DNA of 64,000 bases from an uncultured Psychromonas sp. (GCF_947489755.1 NZ_CANLFB010000002.1:62001-126000), one strand, 5' to 3'; positions 8,539 to 18,001 are shown, counted from the first letter of the stretch. The notes: generated from the letters alone by a model not told the origin. Numbers and translations are program-made.

Positions 8539-9930
8539 ATGATCGCTATAACAGATTCAGATAACGTTAATATGGCTGCGAAACCGGCCACTAGTAAAAT
8601 GAAAAAAATAGGTTTACTCACTATGATGGCGATTTGTATCGGTCTAGTTATCGTACAAGGCGCAATGATTTCAGCATTACAAGGTTTAGGAATTGGAGGA
8701 ATGGCCTTTATTGCCGCCATGGTTGTTGCACTTATTTTAGCGCAATTCAACGCGATGAGCTTTGCTGAATTATCATTAATGTTTCCCCAACAAGGAACCT
8801 TAGCGACCTACACACAAAAGGCAATTGGTCATTTTCCAGCTATTGTTTCTGTTTTTGCTGGTTATGTAGCCGTTGCTATTTTGGCAATACCTGTTGAGCT
8901 TTTCTTAGTCGATGCCATGATCGGTGAATTACTACCAGGCATGTTTCCGGAAAAATCTGTACCTATTTTGATTTTAGTAATTTTAGCTATCACAAACCTT
9001 GTAGGAGCAGATGTTTTTGCTAAAGTGCAAAATGTAATTGCTTTCATATTAGTGATTGCATTAATTCTACTTGGTCTTGTTGGAATGGTTTCAACCCCTA
9101 CTCATGAGTTTGTGGGCACTCCAGTAGATTGGAGTTTTGGCGGCGTGATGGATGGCAGCTTTATTGGTTTGATTGCCTTAGCAATGTGGTTATTTGTTGG
9201 TGTTGAGTATATCTGTCCAATGATTAACGAGGTAAAAGATCCAATCAAGAATATTCCAAGAGCGATGCATCTTTCACTATTTGCCATTTTTGGTATATTT
9301 TTAGCTTTCATACTTGGCGCAAGTGTGTTTTTAGACACAGAAACATTACTAGGCTCACCTTTACCTTATTTAGATTATGCGAATGCAGTATTTGGTGATG
9401 CTGGTTTATTAATTGCAACGGTTATGGCTCTTGCTGCAACATGTAGCACAATTAATACTATTTTAGCTGCATTACCAAGAATGCTTCAAGGTATGGCAGA
9501 GCAAAAACAAGCTTTCCCTCAATTAAAACAATTAAACCGTTTTAATACACCTTGGGTTGGTATTCTTATGATGGCAATCTTACCGTTAATTCCATTTCTA
9601 ACGTTGACTATCGATTCTTTAATCGTGTTAGTTATTGCTGCAACTACAAGCTACTTATTGGCTTATATTACTGCTCACGTTGATGTCATGGTTTTACGTA
9701 AACGTTTACCAGATCATTCACGTCCTTACCGTTCGCCTTTTTATCCACTACCACAAGTGATCGGTATCATCGCTATGGTATATGTCATTATTAATAATTC
9801 ACCAGCACCTGAAATGACAACAATGATTTTCAGTATTGCTGGAGGCATATTATTAACCATTAGTATCATCGGTGCTTTATGGGTTAAATTTTATATGAAA
9901 CGTAATCTCTTTGAACCAGATATGGATTAA
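8539..9930 (+). CDS. APC-family amino acid/amine permease
   Basis: Inner-membrane amino acid-polyamine-organocation transporter, 463 aa with about 12 hydrophobic segments, typical for the family. Clear features are the early helix segment [18 protein letters not shown] and [19 protein letters not shown], the helix-6 to loop region characteristic of APC permeases. It closes the catabolic operon, so it presumably imports the substrate of the FAD oxidoreductase. A decayed second copy of its 3' part lies at 11202-11624 and ends in almost the same C-terminal sequence ([12 protein letters not shown]), so a paralogous permease once stood here. Confidence 0.9.
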   Translation: MIAITDSDNVNMAAKPATSKMKKIGLLTMMAICIGLVIVQGAMISALQGLGIGGMAFIAAMVVALILAQFNAMSFAELSLMFPQQGTLATYTQKAIGHFPAIVSVFAGYVAVAILAIPVELFLVDAMIGELLPGMFPEKSVPILILVILAITNLVGADVFAKVQNVIAFILVIALILLGLVGMVSTPTHEFVGTPVDWSFGGVMDGSFIGLIALAMWLFVGVEYICPMINEVKDPIKNIPRAMHLSLFAIFGIFLAFILGASVFLDTETLLGSPLPYLDYANAVFGDAGLLIATVMALAATCSTINTILAALPRMLQGMAEQKQAFPQLKQLNRFNTPWVGILMMAILPLIPFLTLTIDSLIVLVIAATTSYLLAYITAHVDVMVLRKRLPDHSRPYRSPFYPLPQVIGIIAMVYVIINNSPAPEMTTMIFSIAGGILLTISIIGALWVKFYMKRNLFEPDMD

Positions 9931-10001
9931 TTAATCCATCAAAAATCCTCCTTGATTTGTCAGGGAAGATTTTTCTTGATTGGGTTATAAGAGGAAAAAA
10001 A

Positions 10002-11087
10002 ATGTTATTTGGCAAAAAGAAAATCCAAAAATTAGAGAATGCATTAACCGAAATTAAAACGAAAAACTTGACTCTTGAAGAGGAAATTGAGGTTTTAAAG
10101 TCGGATCTCAAGCTTCAAAAAAAATTAAATTTAGAGACACAAAAACACGATATGATTGATCTTCGTTTTTTATCTCCACAGCAAAGCACTCTTAATAATA
10201 CCCTCTCATTAATAAACAAAATATCAGCGTTATTATTTGATCCTATGACAGAGTCTGAAGGCAATAATGTAGATATTGAAAACAATAAAAATGAGATTAA
10301 ACAGCTTATTATAGAACTTTCAAGTATCGCTTCTCAAACAGACTTAAGTTTAAAAGATGTTATTGGTTTAAAAGATATTGCCAATGAAATCAAAGGCTTT
10401 ACCGACACAATCCAAAAAATTTCAGGACAAACTAATTTGTTAGCGCTTAACGCTGCCATCGAAGCCGCTCGAGCTGGTGAACATGGTCGCGGTTTTGCAG
10501 TAGTCGCTGATGAAGTTAGAGCCTTAGCGACCAAATCAAGGGATTCCAGTGTACAAATTTCTGAGTTAGTTCTCCGCATTGATGAATCAACTACAACCGT
10601 TAGTCAACAAATAGAAAGTCTGTACCATTCAACATTAGCCGCTAGTAAATCCTGTGAGTTATTAGGTGAATCATTTGAAAATACGGTTCAGAAAACAGGT
10701 GAGTTGGTTGAAGCTGGTTATAAGTCGATGGCTTTTGCGCATTCGGCGACATCATTACTTGAGCTTAACCAATGGAAATCAAACTATCTTATCAATAAGA
10801 TACAGAATACTGAGGTTGACCCTTTTATAGAAGTAAAGGAAACAAATTTTGGTGATTGGTATTACCAAGGAACAGATAATGAATTTGATTTTCGTTCACA
10901 TGTATCCTTTGTAGAAATTGGTAATCAATTAGAGAAATTAAATGAACTCGGTAAAGAGATCACACAAGTAACGAATCATGATTTAGAAAAACTAGCCGCA
11001 TTAGAAGTTAAAACTGCAAGATGTTTAGAAGAAATTCATCATTATTTACAAGAACTCCAGAACTTTTTATTTAAACATATTAATTAA
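10002..11087 (+). CDS. Soluble methyl-accepting chemotaxis protein with degenerate CZB-like C-terminus
   Basis: Cytoplasmic chemoreceptor of about 361 aa without membrane segments. Residues 1-45 are a predicted coiled coil. The signalling hairpin is well conserved ([20 protein letters not shown] and [18 protein letters not shown]). The C-terminal ~110 residues resemble a CZB zinc-binding domain ([27 protein letters not shown]), but the usual Cys and most His ligands are replaced, so zinc or hypochlorite sensing of the known type is doubtful. The ATG at 10002 is preceded by AGAGGA; an upstream in-frame ATG at 9957 lacks a ribosome site. Being next to the amine operon suggests taxis to the same substrate or its oxidation products. 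Confidence 0.85.
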   Translation: MLFGKKKIQKLENALTEIKTKNLTLEEEIEVLKSDLKLQKKLNLETQKHDMIDLRFLSPQQSTLNNTLSLINKISALLFDPMTESEGNNVDIENNKNEIKQLIIELSSIASQTDLSLKDVIGLKDIANEIKGFTDTIQKISGQTNLLALNAAIEAARAGEHGRGFAVVADEVRALATKSRDSSVQISELVLRIDESTTTVSQQIESLYHSTLAASKSCELLGESFENTVQKTGELVEAGYKSMAFAHSATSLLELNQWKSNYLINKIQNTEVDPFIEVKETNFGDWYYQGTDNEFDFRSHVSFVEIGNQLEKLNELGKEITQVTNHDLEKLAALEVKTARCLEEIHHYLQELQNFLFKHIN

Positions 11088-11154
11088 CAACGAAAATATT
11101 ACCTTCGCTTTCCCAATATTATAATAAAAATAGTAGTGTCTTAAGATGAAAAAA

Positions 11155-11190
11155 CCGCAAACCTAATGAACTAGGATTGCGGCTTTTATT
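11155..11190 (+). terminator. Rho-independent terminator after the chemoreceptor gene
   Basis: Stem CCGCAAACCTA (11155-11165) / TAGGATTGCGG (11172-11182), one internal mismatch, 6-base loop, followed by CTTTTATT. It closes the catabolic/chemoreceptor transcription unit and separates it from the APC permease relic. Confidence 0.8.
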
Positions 11191-11201
11191 TATCAACATT
11201 T

Positions 11202-11624
11202 CAACCTTTCCCTCAACTTAAAGTAACCAATAAGCACAACGCACCTTGGGTAGGTATCCTGAAGATCGCTGTACTAACGACAATCCCTTTCCTATCATTA
11301 GGTATAGATTCTTTAATTGTGTTAATTATTGCTGCAACAACCCGTTTTTTATTAGCTTATAGCGTAGCGCATATCAATGTGATGGTATTACGTAGACGCA
11401 TGCCAAATCACCCTCGACCATACCGCACACCTTTCTTTCCTATACCTTAAATATTAGGTTTAATCGCCATGTTATATGTTGCTTTAAACAACTCACCAAG
11501 CCCTAAAATGACACAACTTGTGTACAGTATCACTGGTGGAATATTAGTTTTTTTAAGTATTATTGGTGCGCTATGGGTAAAGTTTTATATGAAGCGAAAC
11601 TTATTTGAACCGGATATGAACTAA
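11202..11624 (+). pseudogene. APC permease pseudogene (3' fragment)
   Basis: This stretch reads in one frame as the last ~140 codons of an APC permease related to the intact gene at 8539-9930. Its translation runs from QPFPQLK through APWVGIL, DSLIVLIIAATT and VAHINVMVLRRRMP to the terminal [14 protein letters not shown], with one in-frame TAA at about 11448-11450 where the intact copy has Gln (PLPQVIG). No start codon or upstream two thirds remain, and a terminator sits directly before it. The DNA has diverged clearly from the intact gene, so this is an old paralogue that was deleted and then decayed, not a recent partial duplication. Confidence 0.88.
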
Positions 11625-11658
11625 GTAATAAGTAAGGTAGATTAAGATTGCTATTTAT

Positions 11659-11692
11659 ATAATGCCAACCTTTTTGATTATGTTGGCATTAT
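11659..11692 (+). terminator. Bidirectional terminator hairpin
   Basis: Perfect 11-bp stem ATAATGCCAAC (11659-11669) / GTTGGCATTAT (11682-11692), then a T-rich stretch (ATTTGTTTTT). It lies between the permease relic on the plus strand and the convergent MocR-type regulator gene on the minus strand and may serve both. Confidence 0.7.
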
Positions 11693-11822
11693 ATTATTTG
11701 TTTTTCCATCTCGATAATATGGTAGGTGAAGATAAACCAGAATACACCGTTACTTAAAAATGATGAGTTCAATAAAATTAAATTCCGTGCCTAATACGCT
11801 TCTTTATTTTTCTATATTGAGC

Positions 11823-13346
11823 CTAAGCCATACGTTTTTTCAGAGGTTTTATATGGCTTGATATTAGGGAAGGTGCTTGGTCGATTATCCCACCTAAAAT
11901 TGCTAATCCATCTAATATTTTTTCAGTATTGATAGCCGAAAAACCTAAACGGATATAGTTCTTTGGTGCATCTTGCTGCATAAATAGCGTATCACCAGAC
12001 TCTATTAGTAAGCCATGTAGTGCTGCTTTGTCTTTTAACATTTGGCTACTAATACCCTGCGGTAATGCGATCCAAAAACAAAAGCTACCTGGAGTCGAGT
12101 GTACTTTGCAGGTAGAAAGATATTGGTTAATGCCTTCTTGCATTAACAACCATTTCTTTTCATAGGTGCGTCGCATACGTCGTACATGACTATCATAATA
12201 ACCTTGGCTAATAAATAAAGCAGTGATCCGTTGGTTATTAGAGGGAGGGTGTCTATATTGTAATGCGCGTAATTTTCGTAACTCTGTCACTAATGAGCTT
12301 TCTGCAACAAGGTAGCCAATGCGTATACCCGGCGTCAATGATTTAGAAAGACTTCCTACATAAATGACTCGACCATCTTGATCGAAGCTTTTTAATGCTG
12401 GTAAAGGTTCTTGAATAAAATTTACTTCACTTTCATAATCATCTTCAACAATAATAAAATCATCTTTACAGGCTTGTTCAAGTAAAGCCTTACGTCGTTC
12501 AATACTCATGGTTACGGTTGTTGGGTACTGATGGCTAGGTGTTGTGAAAACATAATCACATCCTTTTAGTTGTTTACCTACTTTTAATCCAACGTTATCA
12601 AGTTCTAAAGGTTTCATTTTACCGCCACATAATGAAATAATATGACGGAAATTAGCATAGCCTGGATTCTCAACACCGAATGTCACCGTTTTATCTGCTA
12701 ACAAGCTCGTCAATAAAAACAAAGAGTTTTGAGTGCCAAGTGTAATTAATATCTCCTCCGGTTTTGCACTAATCCCCCGCTTTGATAGAATTTGTTGACG
12801 TATTTGAGCCACCAATTGTGGGTCGTCTATATCGATAAAACCTTCTACCCATTCATGTAATTTACCTCTACTTTCGGCTATGCGAGAACATTCGCGCCAT
12901 TGATAAAGTGGAAATTCACTCACATCGATATGACCATAAATAAATGGATAAGGGTATTGTAGCCAGTTTTCATCTTTGTTTAAGCTAGACATTCGGCTTG
13001 GTTGCTTGAGTATTCTATTTGACCAATTAGGTTGACGGGGAGTACGAAGCACTCCTTCAGAAGTCGTTTGCACCGAATTGGTGAGGCGTTGCACCATTAG
13101 CAAGTCTGGATGTACAAAGAAACCACTACGTTTACGTGCAACTAAGTAACCTTCATCCACTAAGCTTTCATAGACTAGTACGACAGTATTCCTTGATACT
13201 TTAAGTAATTGCGCCATCTTTCGTCCAGAAGGTAAAGCCTTGTCTCCAAAGGTATCTTGCTCAATTAACTCTACTAATTTTTCACGGATCTGTTGTTGGT
13301 AAGTGCTATTTTGGTGCAGCTCTATATTCATTAAAAAATCAACCAT
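11823..13346 (-). CDS. MocR/GntR-family transcriptional regulator with aminotransferase domain
   Basis: Transcription factor of the MocR type, 507 aa: an N-terminal GntR winged helix (residues ~10-80; ALPSGRKMAQLLKVSRNTVV) joined to a fold-type I aminotransferase-like domain (~120-480). The PLP-binding lysine lies in SLSKSLTPGIRIGY, and DDYESE matches the PLP-ring Asp region. Such proteins (TauR, GabR, PdxR) use PLP plus an amino compound to control transport and transamination genes. It is divergent from a TRAP transporter and close to a Tpa-type aminotransferase, so a TauR-like role in taurine or hypotaurine use is the best guess; PdxR-type control of vitamin B6 genes is less likely here. 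Confidence 0.88.
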   Translation of the reverse strand: MVDFLMNIELHQNSTYQQQIREKLVELIEQDTFGDKALPSGRKMAQLLKVSRNTVVLVYESLVDEGYLVARKRSGFFVHPDLLMVQRLTNSVQTTSEGVLRTPRQPNWSNRILKQPSRMSSLNKDENWLQYPYPFIYGHIDVSEFPLYQWRECSRIAESRGKLHEWVEGFIDIDDPQLVAQIRQQILSKRGISAKPEEILITLGTQNSLFLLTSLLADKTVTFGVENPGYANFRHIISLCGGKMKPLELDNVGLKVGKQLKGCDYVFTTPSHQYPTTVTMSIERRKALLEQACKDDFIIVEDDYESEVNFIQEPLPALKSFDQDGRVIYVGSLSKSLTPGIRIGYLVAESSLVTELRKLRALQYRHPPSNNQRITALFISQGYYDSHVRRMRRTYEKKWLLMQEGINQYLSTCKVHSTPGSFCFWIALPQGISSQMLKDKAALHGLLIESGDTLFMQQDAPKNYIRLGFSAINTEKILDGLAILGGIIDQAPSLISSHIKPLKKRMA

Positions 13347-13692
13347 TACATTACCTGTTTAAAAATTGAACCGATTATTGTTTGTGTTCCAGCAAAGTAA
13401 TTGACAGGACTTCTTTATATAACGCAATTTCTGAGCCAGTTTAAATTATTTTAAAGCAGTGTCGTTATTAACGTTAGAATTGTGGCCTATCAATTAAAAA
13501 ATCTGGCCCTGTATCTTATTTTTTGCACCGCGTAGTTTAAATAATGAAAGCGAGGTCAGTTAAATATATCTAACTGATTAAGTCTAAAGTAGTTCGACTG
13601 CATAGGAATCTGAAGCGTGTCTTTTAGGTTCAATTGGAATGGATACATCAACTTGATGTAGGTTAGTTATAATCGTAAATGAGGTAATGGAA
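13347..13692 (+). other. Divergent regulator/TRAP promoter region
   Basis: About 345 bp between the MocR regulator (minus) and the TRAP operon (plus). It should contain both promoters and the regulator's binding sites. I found no repeat pair convincing enough to call an operator. GAGG at 13681-13684 is the probable ribosome site of the TRAP binding-protein gene. Confidence 0.4.
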
Positions 13693-14694
13693 ATGCAAAA
13701 AACGAAATTTATTAAGGTTCTTTCACTAACGGCTGGTTTAGTTTTATCTACAAATGCTCTTTCAGCAAATTGGAAAATTGCAGTTGGCGATGGCGGCGGC
13801 AGTGCTCAAGAGGCATTAGGTGTTAAATTCTCAGAGTTATTAACTGAAAAAGCCGGTGATAAATACAAAACGACATTATTTGTTAATGGGCAATTAGGCT
13901 CTGAGCAAGCAACAGTAAATGATGTGGCTATCGGTACATTAGATATGTCTATTGTTGCTGCTAATAACCTAGCACCATTCAGCCCATCAGTTGGCCTTCT
14001 TTCTCTCCCTTATATTTTTGAAAATATTGACCAGGCAGAAGCTGTTATCAACAGCAGTATCGAAGAAAGAATTACTGATACAACATTAAAACAAGCAGGT
14101 GTACGTATTGTGGCTTGGAGTTACTCTGGTTTCAGAATGTTAACTAACTCAAAGCACCCAGTTAAAAACCTAGCTGACCTTGAAGACTTACGTATTCGAG
14201 TTCCTAAAAGTGACTTAATCATTAAAACTTATCAATCGTTTGGTGGTAACCCAACGCCTGTAGCATGGTCTGAAACATTTACAGCACTTCAACAAGGGGT
14301 TGTTGAAGGCCAAGAAACACCTTATGCAGCGATTTATTCTATGAAGTTTGGTGAGATTCAAAAGTACCTAACTGAAACGCATTACTTGTTTGCATTAGAG
14401 CCGTTAATTATGTCTGAATCCATTTTCCAAGACCAATCTGCAGAGGTACAAAAAGCAATCTTAGCAGCGGGTAAAGAAGCAACAGAATATAGCCTTGCTT
14501 GGATTAAAGAGAAAGAAGGGAGCATCAAGGAAGAGCTAGTGGCTAAATATGAAATGCAAATTGATCAACTAGAAGATGAAGGCGAATGGGTTAAAAAAGC
14601 ACAAGCAACTGTGTGGCCTGAATTCTACGAACAAGTTGGCGGTAAAGATAAAATTAATGAATTACTAATACTTTTAGATCGCAAAAGTATCTAA
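13693..14694 (+). CDS. TRAP transporter solute-binding protein (DctP family)
   Basis: Periplasmic binding protein of a TRAP transporter, ~333 aa. It has an N-terminal signal peptide (LSLTAGLVLSTNALSANW) and DctP-family features: GTLDMSIVAANNLAPFSPS, the region RIRVPKSDLIIKTYQSFGGNPTPVAWSE containing the conserved Arg that usually binds a substrate carboxylate, and ALQQGVVEGQETPYA. Of two ATGs 6 bp apart, the second (13693) has proper spacing to GAGG. The membrane subunits follow at 14962 and 15558. Neighbouring Tpa-type aminotransferase and TauE/SafE genes suggest an amino-sulfonate such as taurine as substrate, which is inference. Confidence 0.9.
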   Translation: MQKTKFIKVLSLTAGLVLSTNALSANWKIAVGDGGGSAQEALGVKFSELLTEKAGDKYKTTLFVNGQLGSEQATVNDVAIGTLDMSIVAANNLAPFSPSVGLLSLPYIFENIDQAEAVINSSIEERITDTTLKQAGVRIVAWSYSGFRMLTNSKHPVKNLADLEDLRIRVPKSDLIIKTYQSFGGNPTPVAWSETFTALQQGVVEGQETPYAAIYSMKFGEIQKYLTETHYLFALEPLIMSESIFQDQSAEVQKAILAAGKEATEYSLAWIKEKEGSIKEELVAKYEMQIDQLEDEGEWVKKAQATVWPEFYEQVGGKDKINELLILLDRKSI

Positions 14695-14706
14695 AAATAA
14701 TCCCAA

Positions 14707-14730
14707 AAGCTGAGTGGAGACACTCAGCTT
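14707..14730 (+). other. Intercistronic hairpin after the TRAP binding-protein gene
   Basis: Perfect 10-bp stem AAGCTGAGTG (14707-14716) / CACTCAGCTT (14721-14730) with a GAGA tetraloop and a weak T-run. Such hairpins after binding-protein genes typically favour higher expression of the binding protein than of the membrane subunits by partial termination or mRNA protection. Confidence 0.6.
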
Positions 14731-14759
14731 TATGTGTACTAGTAAGACATAAGTATTTA

Positions 14760-14914
14760 ATACCAATTGTATAAATAAATATTCAATACCATGAATTTAA
14801 GTAAGTCACTTTAGTGTTTAAACTTATTGTAAAGTAATTATTATTTTACAATTTTTTCACCTTTAAGGCTTACCTTTTTAAGCTGTCATTGCAGTAAATT
14901 GATGCAATTGGTAT
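14760..14914 (+). repeat. Inverted-repeat element between dctP and dctQ
   Basis: A 155-bp AT-rich stretch bounded by inverted ends ATACCAATTGTAT (14760-14772) and GATGCAATTGGTAT (14901-14914). It has no coding capacity and widens the dctP-dctQ gap to 267 bp. The ends suggest a small palindromic mobile element, but no second full copy was found in this window. Confidence 0.45.
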
Positions 14915-14961
14915 GGATTACTTACTTTAATACCAAGGCTGATCTCTAAAAAGGGAACATA

Positions 14962-15561
14962 ATGAAAATAATTTTAAAAATATTTGATAACTTAGAAAGT
15001 TATTTATGTAGAGCATTATTGGTAACGTTTGTTACTCTTTTGTTCGTGCAAATACTAGCGCGCGAGTTATTTGGGTATTCAATAACTTGGAGTGAAGAGT
15101 TATCGGTTTATTTGTTTGTATGGTTTGTATTTCTTGGTTCAAGTTATGCAGCAAAACTATCCGCACATAACCGAGTGACATTTCAATACAAATGGATACC
15201 TGACAAATTAAGTACTTTTTTAGAACTACTTTCAGACGTGATTTGGGTGAGCTTTAATAGCTACTTTATCTATATCAGTTATGACTTTGTTTTTAATCGA
15301 ATGAACCTTTTTTGGAAGTCGCAAACCTTAGGCGTTCCAATGAAGTATATATACCTCATCCTCCCTATCGCTTTCACGTTAATGACAATCCGCATCCTGC
15401 AAGTGAATTACTTGAAATTTATCAAAGGTGTTGAAGTGATTGATCCTGAATCTCAAGAGATGAATGAATTAATCAATACTGATATATCAGAAGATATTAA
15501 CCAACAAACTGACAATAAAACGGTTGAAGAATCTGCCTTAGAGATGGAGAAAAAATCATGA
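14962..15561 (+). CDS. TRAP transporter small permease (DctQ family)
   Basis: Small membrane subunit of the TRAP transporter, 199 aa with four predicted hydrophobic helices (about residues 17-40, 50-68, 88-110, 130-150) and the DctQ pattern SITWSEELSVYLFVWFVFLG near residue 40. A polar, acidic C-terminal tail (about 165-199) is longer than usual. AAGGGAAC precedes the ATG. The stop overlaps the start of the large permease gene (ATGA), indicating coupled translation. Confidence 0.88.
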   Translation: MKIILKIFDNLESYLCRALLVTFVTLLFVQILARELFGYSITWSEELSVYLFVWFVFLGSSYAAKLSAHNRVTFQYKWIPDKLSTFLELLSDVIWVSFNSYFIYISYDFVFNRMNLFWKSQTLGVPMKYIYLILPIAFTLMTIRILQVNYLKFIKGVEVIDPESQEMNELINTDISEDINQQTDNKTVEESALEMEKKS

Positions 15562-16901
15562 GTGAAGCATCCATTGTAATGGTGTTATTTGGGTCATTTT
15601 TAGCATTGTTAATGCTTGGTGCACCTGTAATGGTGTCTTTAGGCGTCGCTGCGTTAGCCTCTTTTTTTTATTTAGATGAAAATCCAATTAAATTGGTGCA
15701 AATTGCTTTTAACTCAGTGGGGTCGTTCCCATTAATGGCATTACCTGCGTTTATACTCGCTGGTGCACTAATGGAAGCATCCGGCATATCCAAACGGTTA
15801 GTGACTTTAGCGGAAAGCTTCGCGGGTCCAGTAACGGGCGGTATGTCGGCGGCTGCAATTCTTGCGTGTATGTTCTTTGGTGCTATTTCAGGATCTGGCC
15901 CAGCAACTACGGCTGCTGTTGGTATGTTAATGATCCCAGCCATGGTAAACCGTGGTTATGATAAAGGTTACGCTGCAGCTGTTACTGCATCATCGGGTGG
16001 CCTAGGTATTGTTATTCCGCCTTCTATTCCAATGGTTATTTTTGGTATTTCTGCATTAGGTCTTGTTGTGCCTTTAGATGCGATTGCTCAACATGGTGAA
16101 TTCCAAAGTATTTCGATACCAAAAATGTTTATTGCAGGTTTTTTACCTGGTGTGGTTATGTCAGTTGGTTTAATGACGCTTAACTATATTCAATGTCGCC
16201 GCTATGGCTTCAAAGGAAGCGGTGAAGGTTGGTCGGTTGCTGTAATAGGTAAAGCGGCACGTAATGGTATTTGGTCAATCTTAGCGCCATTGGTTATTTT
16301 AGGTGGTATTTACTCTGGCTTCTTTACGCCAACAGAGTCAGCGATTGTTGCTATCTTTTATACTTTGTTTATTGGTGTATTCGTACATAAAGAATTGAAA
16401 TTAAAAGACCTGATTCATTCCCTAGAAACCACTACTTGGTTATCTGGGCGCGTCTTGTTAATTTTATTTACGGCAACTGCATTTGGGCGTATTTTAGTAG
16501 AAAATCAAATCCCAGCGATTGTGGCTGACTCGATGTTAAGCCTAACTGATAACTTATATTTAATTTGGTTATTAATCATTGCTTTCCTATTGTTTGTTGG
16601 CATGTTCATGGAAACACTTGCTGCTATCATGATTCTAACGCCAGTATTACTGCCCGTCGCCTATACGCTTGGTATTGACCCTGTTCACTTCGGTATCGTA
16701 ATGGTGTGTAGCTTATCAATTGGTTTCTCAACCCCGCCGTTGGGTGAAAACTTATTCGTTGCTTCAGGTATCTCAGATACACCATTAGAAGAAGTAACAG
16801 CCAAAGCATTACCTTTTGCTTTTGTATCAACAGTTGCTGTTATTATTATTGCTTATGTACCTCAGATTGCTCTACTGCTACCTGAGCTATTGGGATATTA
16901 G
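15558..16901 (+). CDS. TRAP transporter large permease (DctM family)
   Basis: Large membrane subunit of the TRAP transporter, 447 aa with about 12 hydrophobic segments; it performs sodium-driven uptake of the ligand handed over by the binding protein. DctM hallmarks include FFGAISGSGPATTAAVGMLM near residue 110, SSGGLGIVIPPSIPMVIFG near 145, and SLSIGFSTPPLGENLFVASG near 385. It overlaps dctQ by 4 bp and is followed by a UspA gene, an arrangement also found in other TRAP operons for compatible solutes and amino-sulfonates. Confidence 0.92.
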   Translation: MSEASIVMVLFGSFLALLMLGAPVMVSLGVAALASFFYLDENPIKLVQIAFNSVGSFPLMALPAFILAGALMEASGISKRLVTLAESFAGPVTGGMSAAAILACMFFGAISGSGPATTAAVGMLMIPAMVNRGYDKGYAAAVTASSGGLGIVIPPSIPMVIFGISALGLVVPLDAIAQHGEFQSISIPKMFIAGFLPGVVMSVGLMTLNYIQCRRYGFKGSGEGWSVAVIGKAARNGIWSILAPLVILGGIYSGFFTPTESAIVAIFYTLFIGVFVHKELKLKDLIHSLETTTWLSGRVLLILFTATAFGRILVENQIPAIVADSMLSLTDNLYLIWLLIIAFLLFVGMFMETLAAIMILTPVLLPVAYTLGIDPVHFGIVMVCSLSIGFSTPPLGENLFVASGISDTPLEEVTAKALPFAFVSTVAVIIIAYVPQIALLLPELLGY

Positions 16902-16912
16902 GCTATTAAATA

Positions 16913-16939
16913 ATCTGCTTTATATGAATAAAGCAGATT
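16913..16939 (+). other. Intercistronic hairpin between dctM and uspA
   Basis: Perfect 9-bp stem AATCTGCTT (16913-16921) / AAGCAGATT (16931-16939), without a T-run. It may partly terminate or stabilise the TRAP message ahead of the UspA gene. Confidence 0.45.
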
Positions 16940-16957
16940 AATTACAAAGGAATAGAT

Positions 16958-17455
16958 ATGTTTAAATTTAATAAAATTCTATATAGCACTGATTTATCAA
17001 AAGGATCGAACGAGTCTTTTAAATATGCGGCATTCTTAGCTAAAAAAACAGGTGCTGAGGTACATATTCTGCACGTTGTTGAAAAGCTATCTAGTGATGC
17101 GCGAATGGCCTTAGAGAGCTATGTAATGGACGATGCTTCTCGAACTGACATGTTAATTGCACGTAAACGACAAGCGAAGGTTAAATTAGAACTTAAACAA
17201 GAAGATTTTTGGGCGCAAGTCACTGAGCCTGAAGATTTAGCAGTACGTAAACAAATTAAATCTATCAATATTATCGAATCTTTTCCAATGGAAGCGATAT
17301 TAAAAATATCGCGAGAAAGAGAAGTAGATTTAATTGTAATGGGAACCCATGAAAAAGGCTTTGTAGAAACCTTCTTAGGCAGTGTTGCAAGAAATGTTTT
17401 AGCCCGCTCTCGTATTCCTGTTTTAGTAGTGCCTTTGAAAGAAAGAAAAAGATAA
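16958..17455 (+). CDS. Universal stress protein, UspA family
   Basis: Cytoplasmic nucleotide-binding UspA-fold protein, 165 aa. The C-terminal motif GTHEKGFVETFLGSVARNVL matches the G-2x-G-9x-G-(S/T) ATP-binding signature of UspFG-type proteins. It follows the TRAP operon closely and is ended by a strong terminator. In Halomonas the UspA-like protein TeaD is encoded with the ectoine TRAP transporter TeaABC and regulates it, so regulation of this TRAP system is a reasonable inference. Confidence 0.87.
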   Translation: MFKFNKILYSTDLSKGSNESFKYAAFLAKKTGAEVHILHVVEKLSSDARMALESYVMDDASRTDMLIARKRQAKVKLELKQEDFWAQVTEPEDLAVRKQIKSINIIESFPMEAILKISREREVDLIVMGTHEKGFVETFLGSVARNVLARSRIPVLVVPLKERKR

Positions 17456-17477
17456 TCGCTTTAGATAAGTCATTTCA

Positions 17478-17507
17478 AACCGAGTTATTAAATTACTCGG
17501 TTTTTTT
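17478..17507 (+). terminator. Rho-independent terminator after uspA
   Basis: Stem AACCGAGT (17478-17485) / ACTCGGTT (17495-17502) running into a seven-T tract (17501-17507). It ends the dctPQM-uspA transcription unit. Confidence 0.88.
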
Positions 17508-17594
17508 ATGCTTGTAATAAAGTTTACTCCTCACGTCTATGTTGTTTTTGCTAAATGGATAAAGCTAATATTATTTTCCCATTAAATCGTAAAT

Positions 17595-17831
17595 TAGATA
17601 ACTTCAATTCTGGTTAACTTCAATTCTAGTTAACTTCAATTCTGGTTAACGGAAGCGGCATTATATTTAACACCATAAGATTCTCTTTTTTGACTATCCA
17701 GTGTCGTTAGTTGTACGTAGTTCAGGTGAATTATTGATGCAATAAGTGTTTGTTGTATCAATAAATTAACGCAGAAATTTGCTTTAATAGCTGTGTTGTA
17801 TCGCTTTTTTATCCGGAACTGAAGTTAGATA
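17595..17831 (+). repeat. MITE-like element, copy 2, with triplicated left end
   Basis: Element 17601-17825 (225 bp) flanked by the direct repeat TAGATA (17595-17600 and 17826-17831). The first 16 bases, ACTTCAATTCTGGTTA, are present three times in tandem (17601-17616, 17617-17632 with one change, 17633-17648), which makes this copy about 32 bp longer than copy 1. The right end, read inversely, begins ACTTCAGTTCCGGATAAA. It occupies the middle of the 609-bp gap 17456-18064; the rest shows only the two terminators. Confidence 0.8.
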
Positions 17832-18001
17832 CTAATAATACAAGTCCTAAAAGGGGCTGACAGCTTTTCATTCTCTACTCCAAGGGTAACTTCATATAAA
17901 GTTTTTACGGCTAATAATGAGCTTAATTTCTATAATAGAGAGGTTATGATTAACGGGATATAAAGTGAATGTTAGGAGGGGCAAAGATAATGTAAAAATT
18001 T

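Noticed and set aside
9957-10001. Upstream in-frame start of the chemoreceptor
   Set aside because: No ribosome site, whereas AGAGGA precedes the ATG at 10002, which gives a typical basic N-terminus.
11823-13346. Assignment of the MocR protein as PdxR
   Set aside because: No pdxS/pdxT or other vitamin B6 genes nearby; the sulfonate-type neighbours fit a TauR-like role better.
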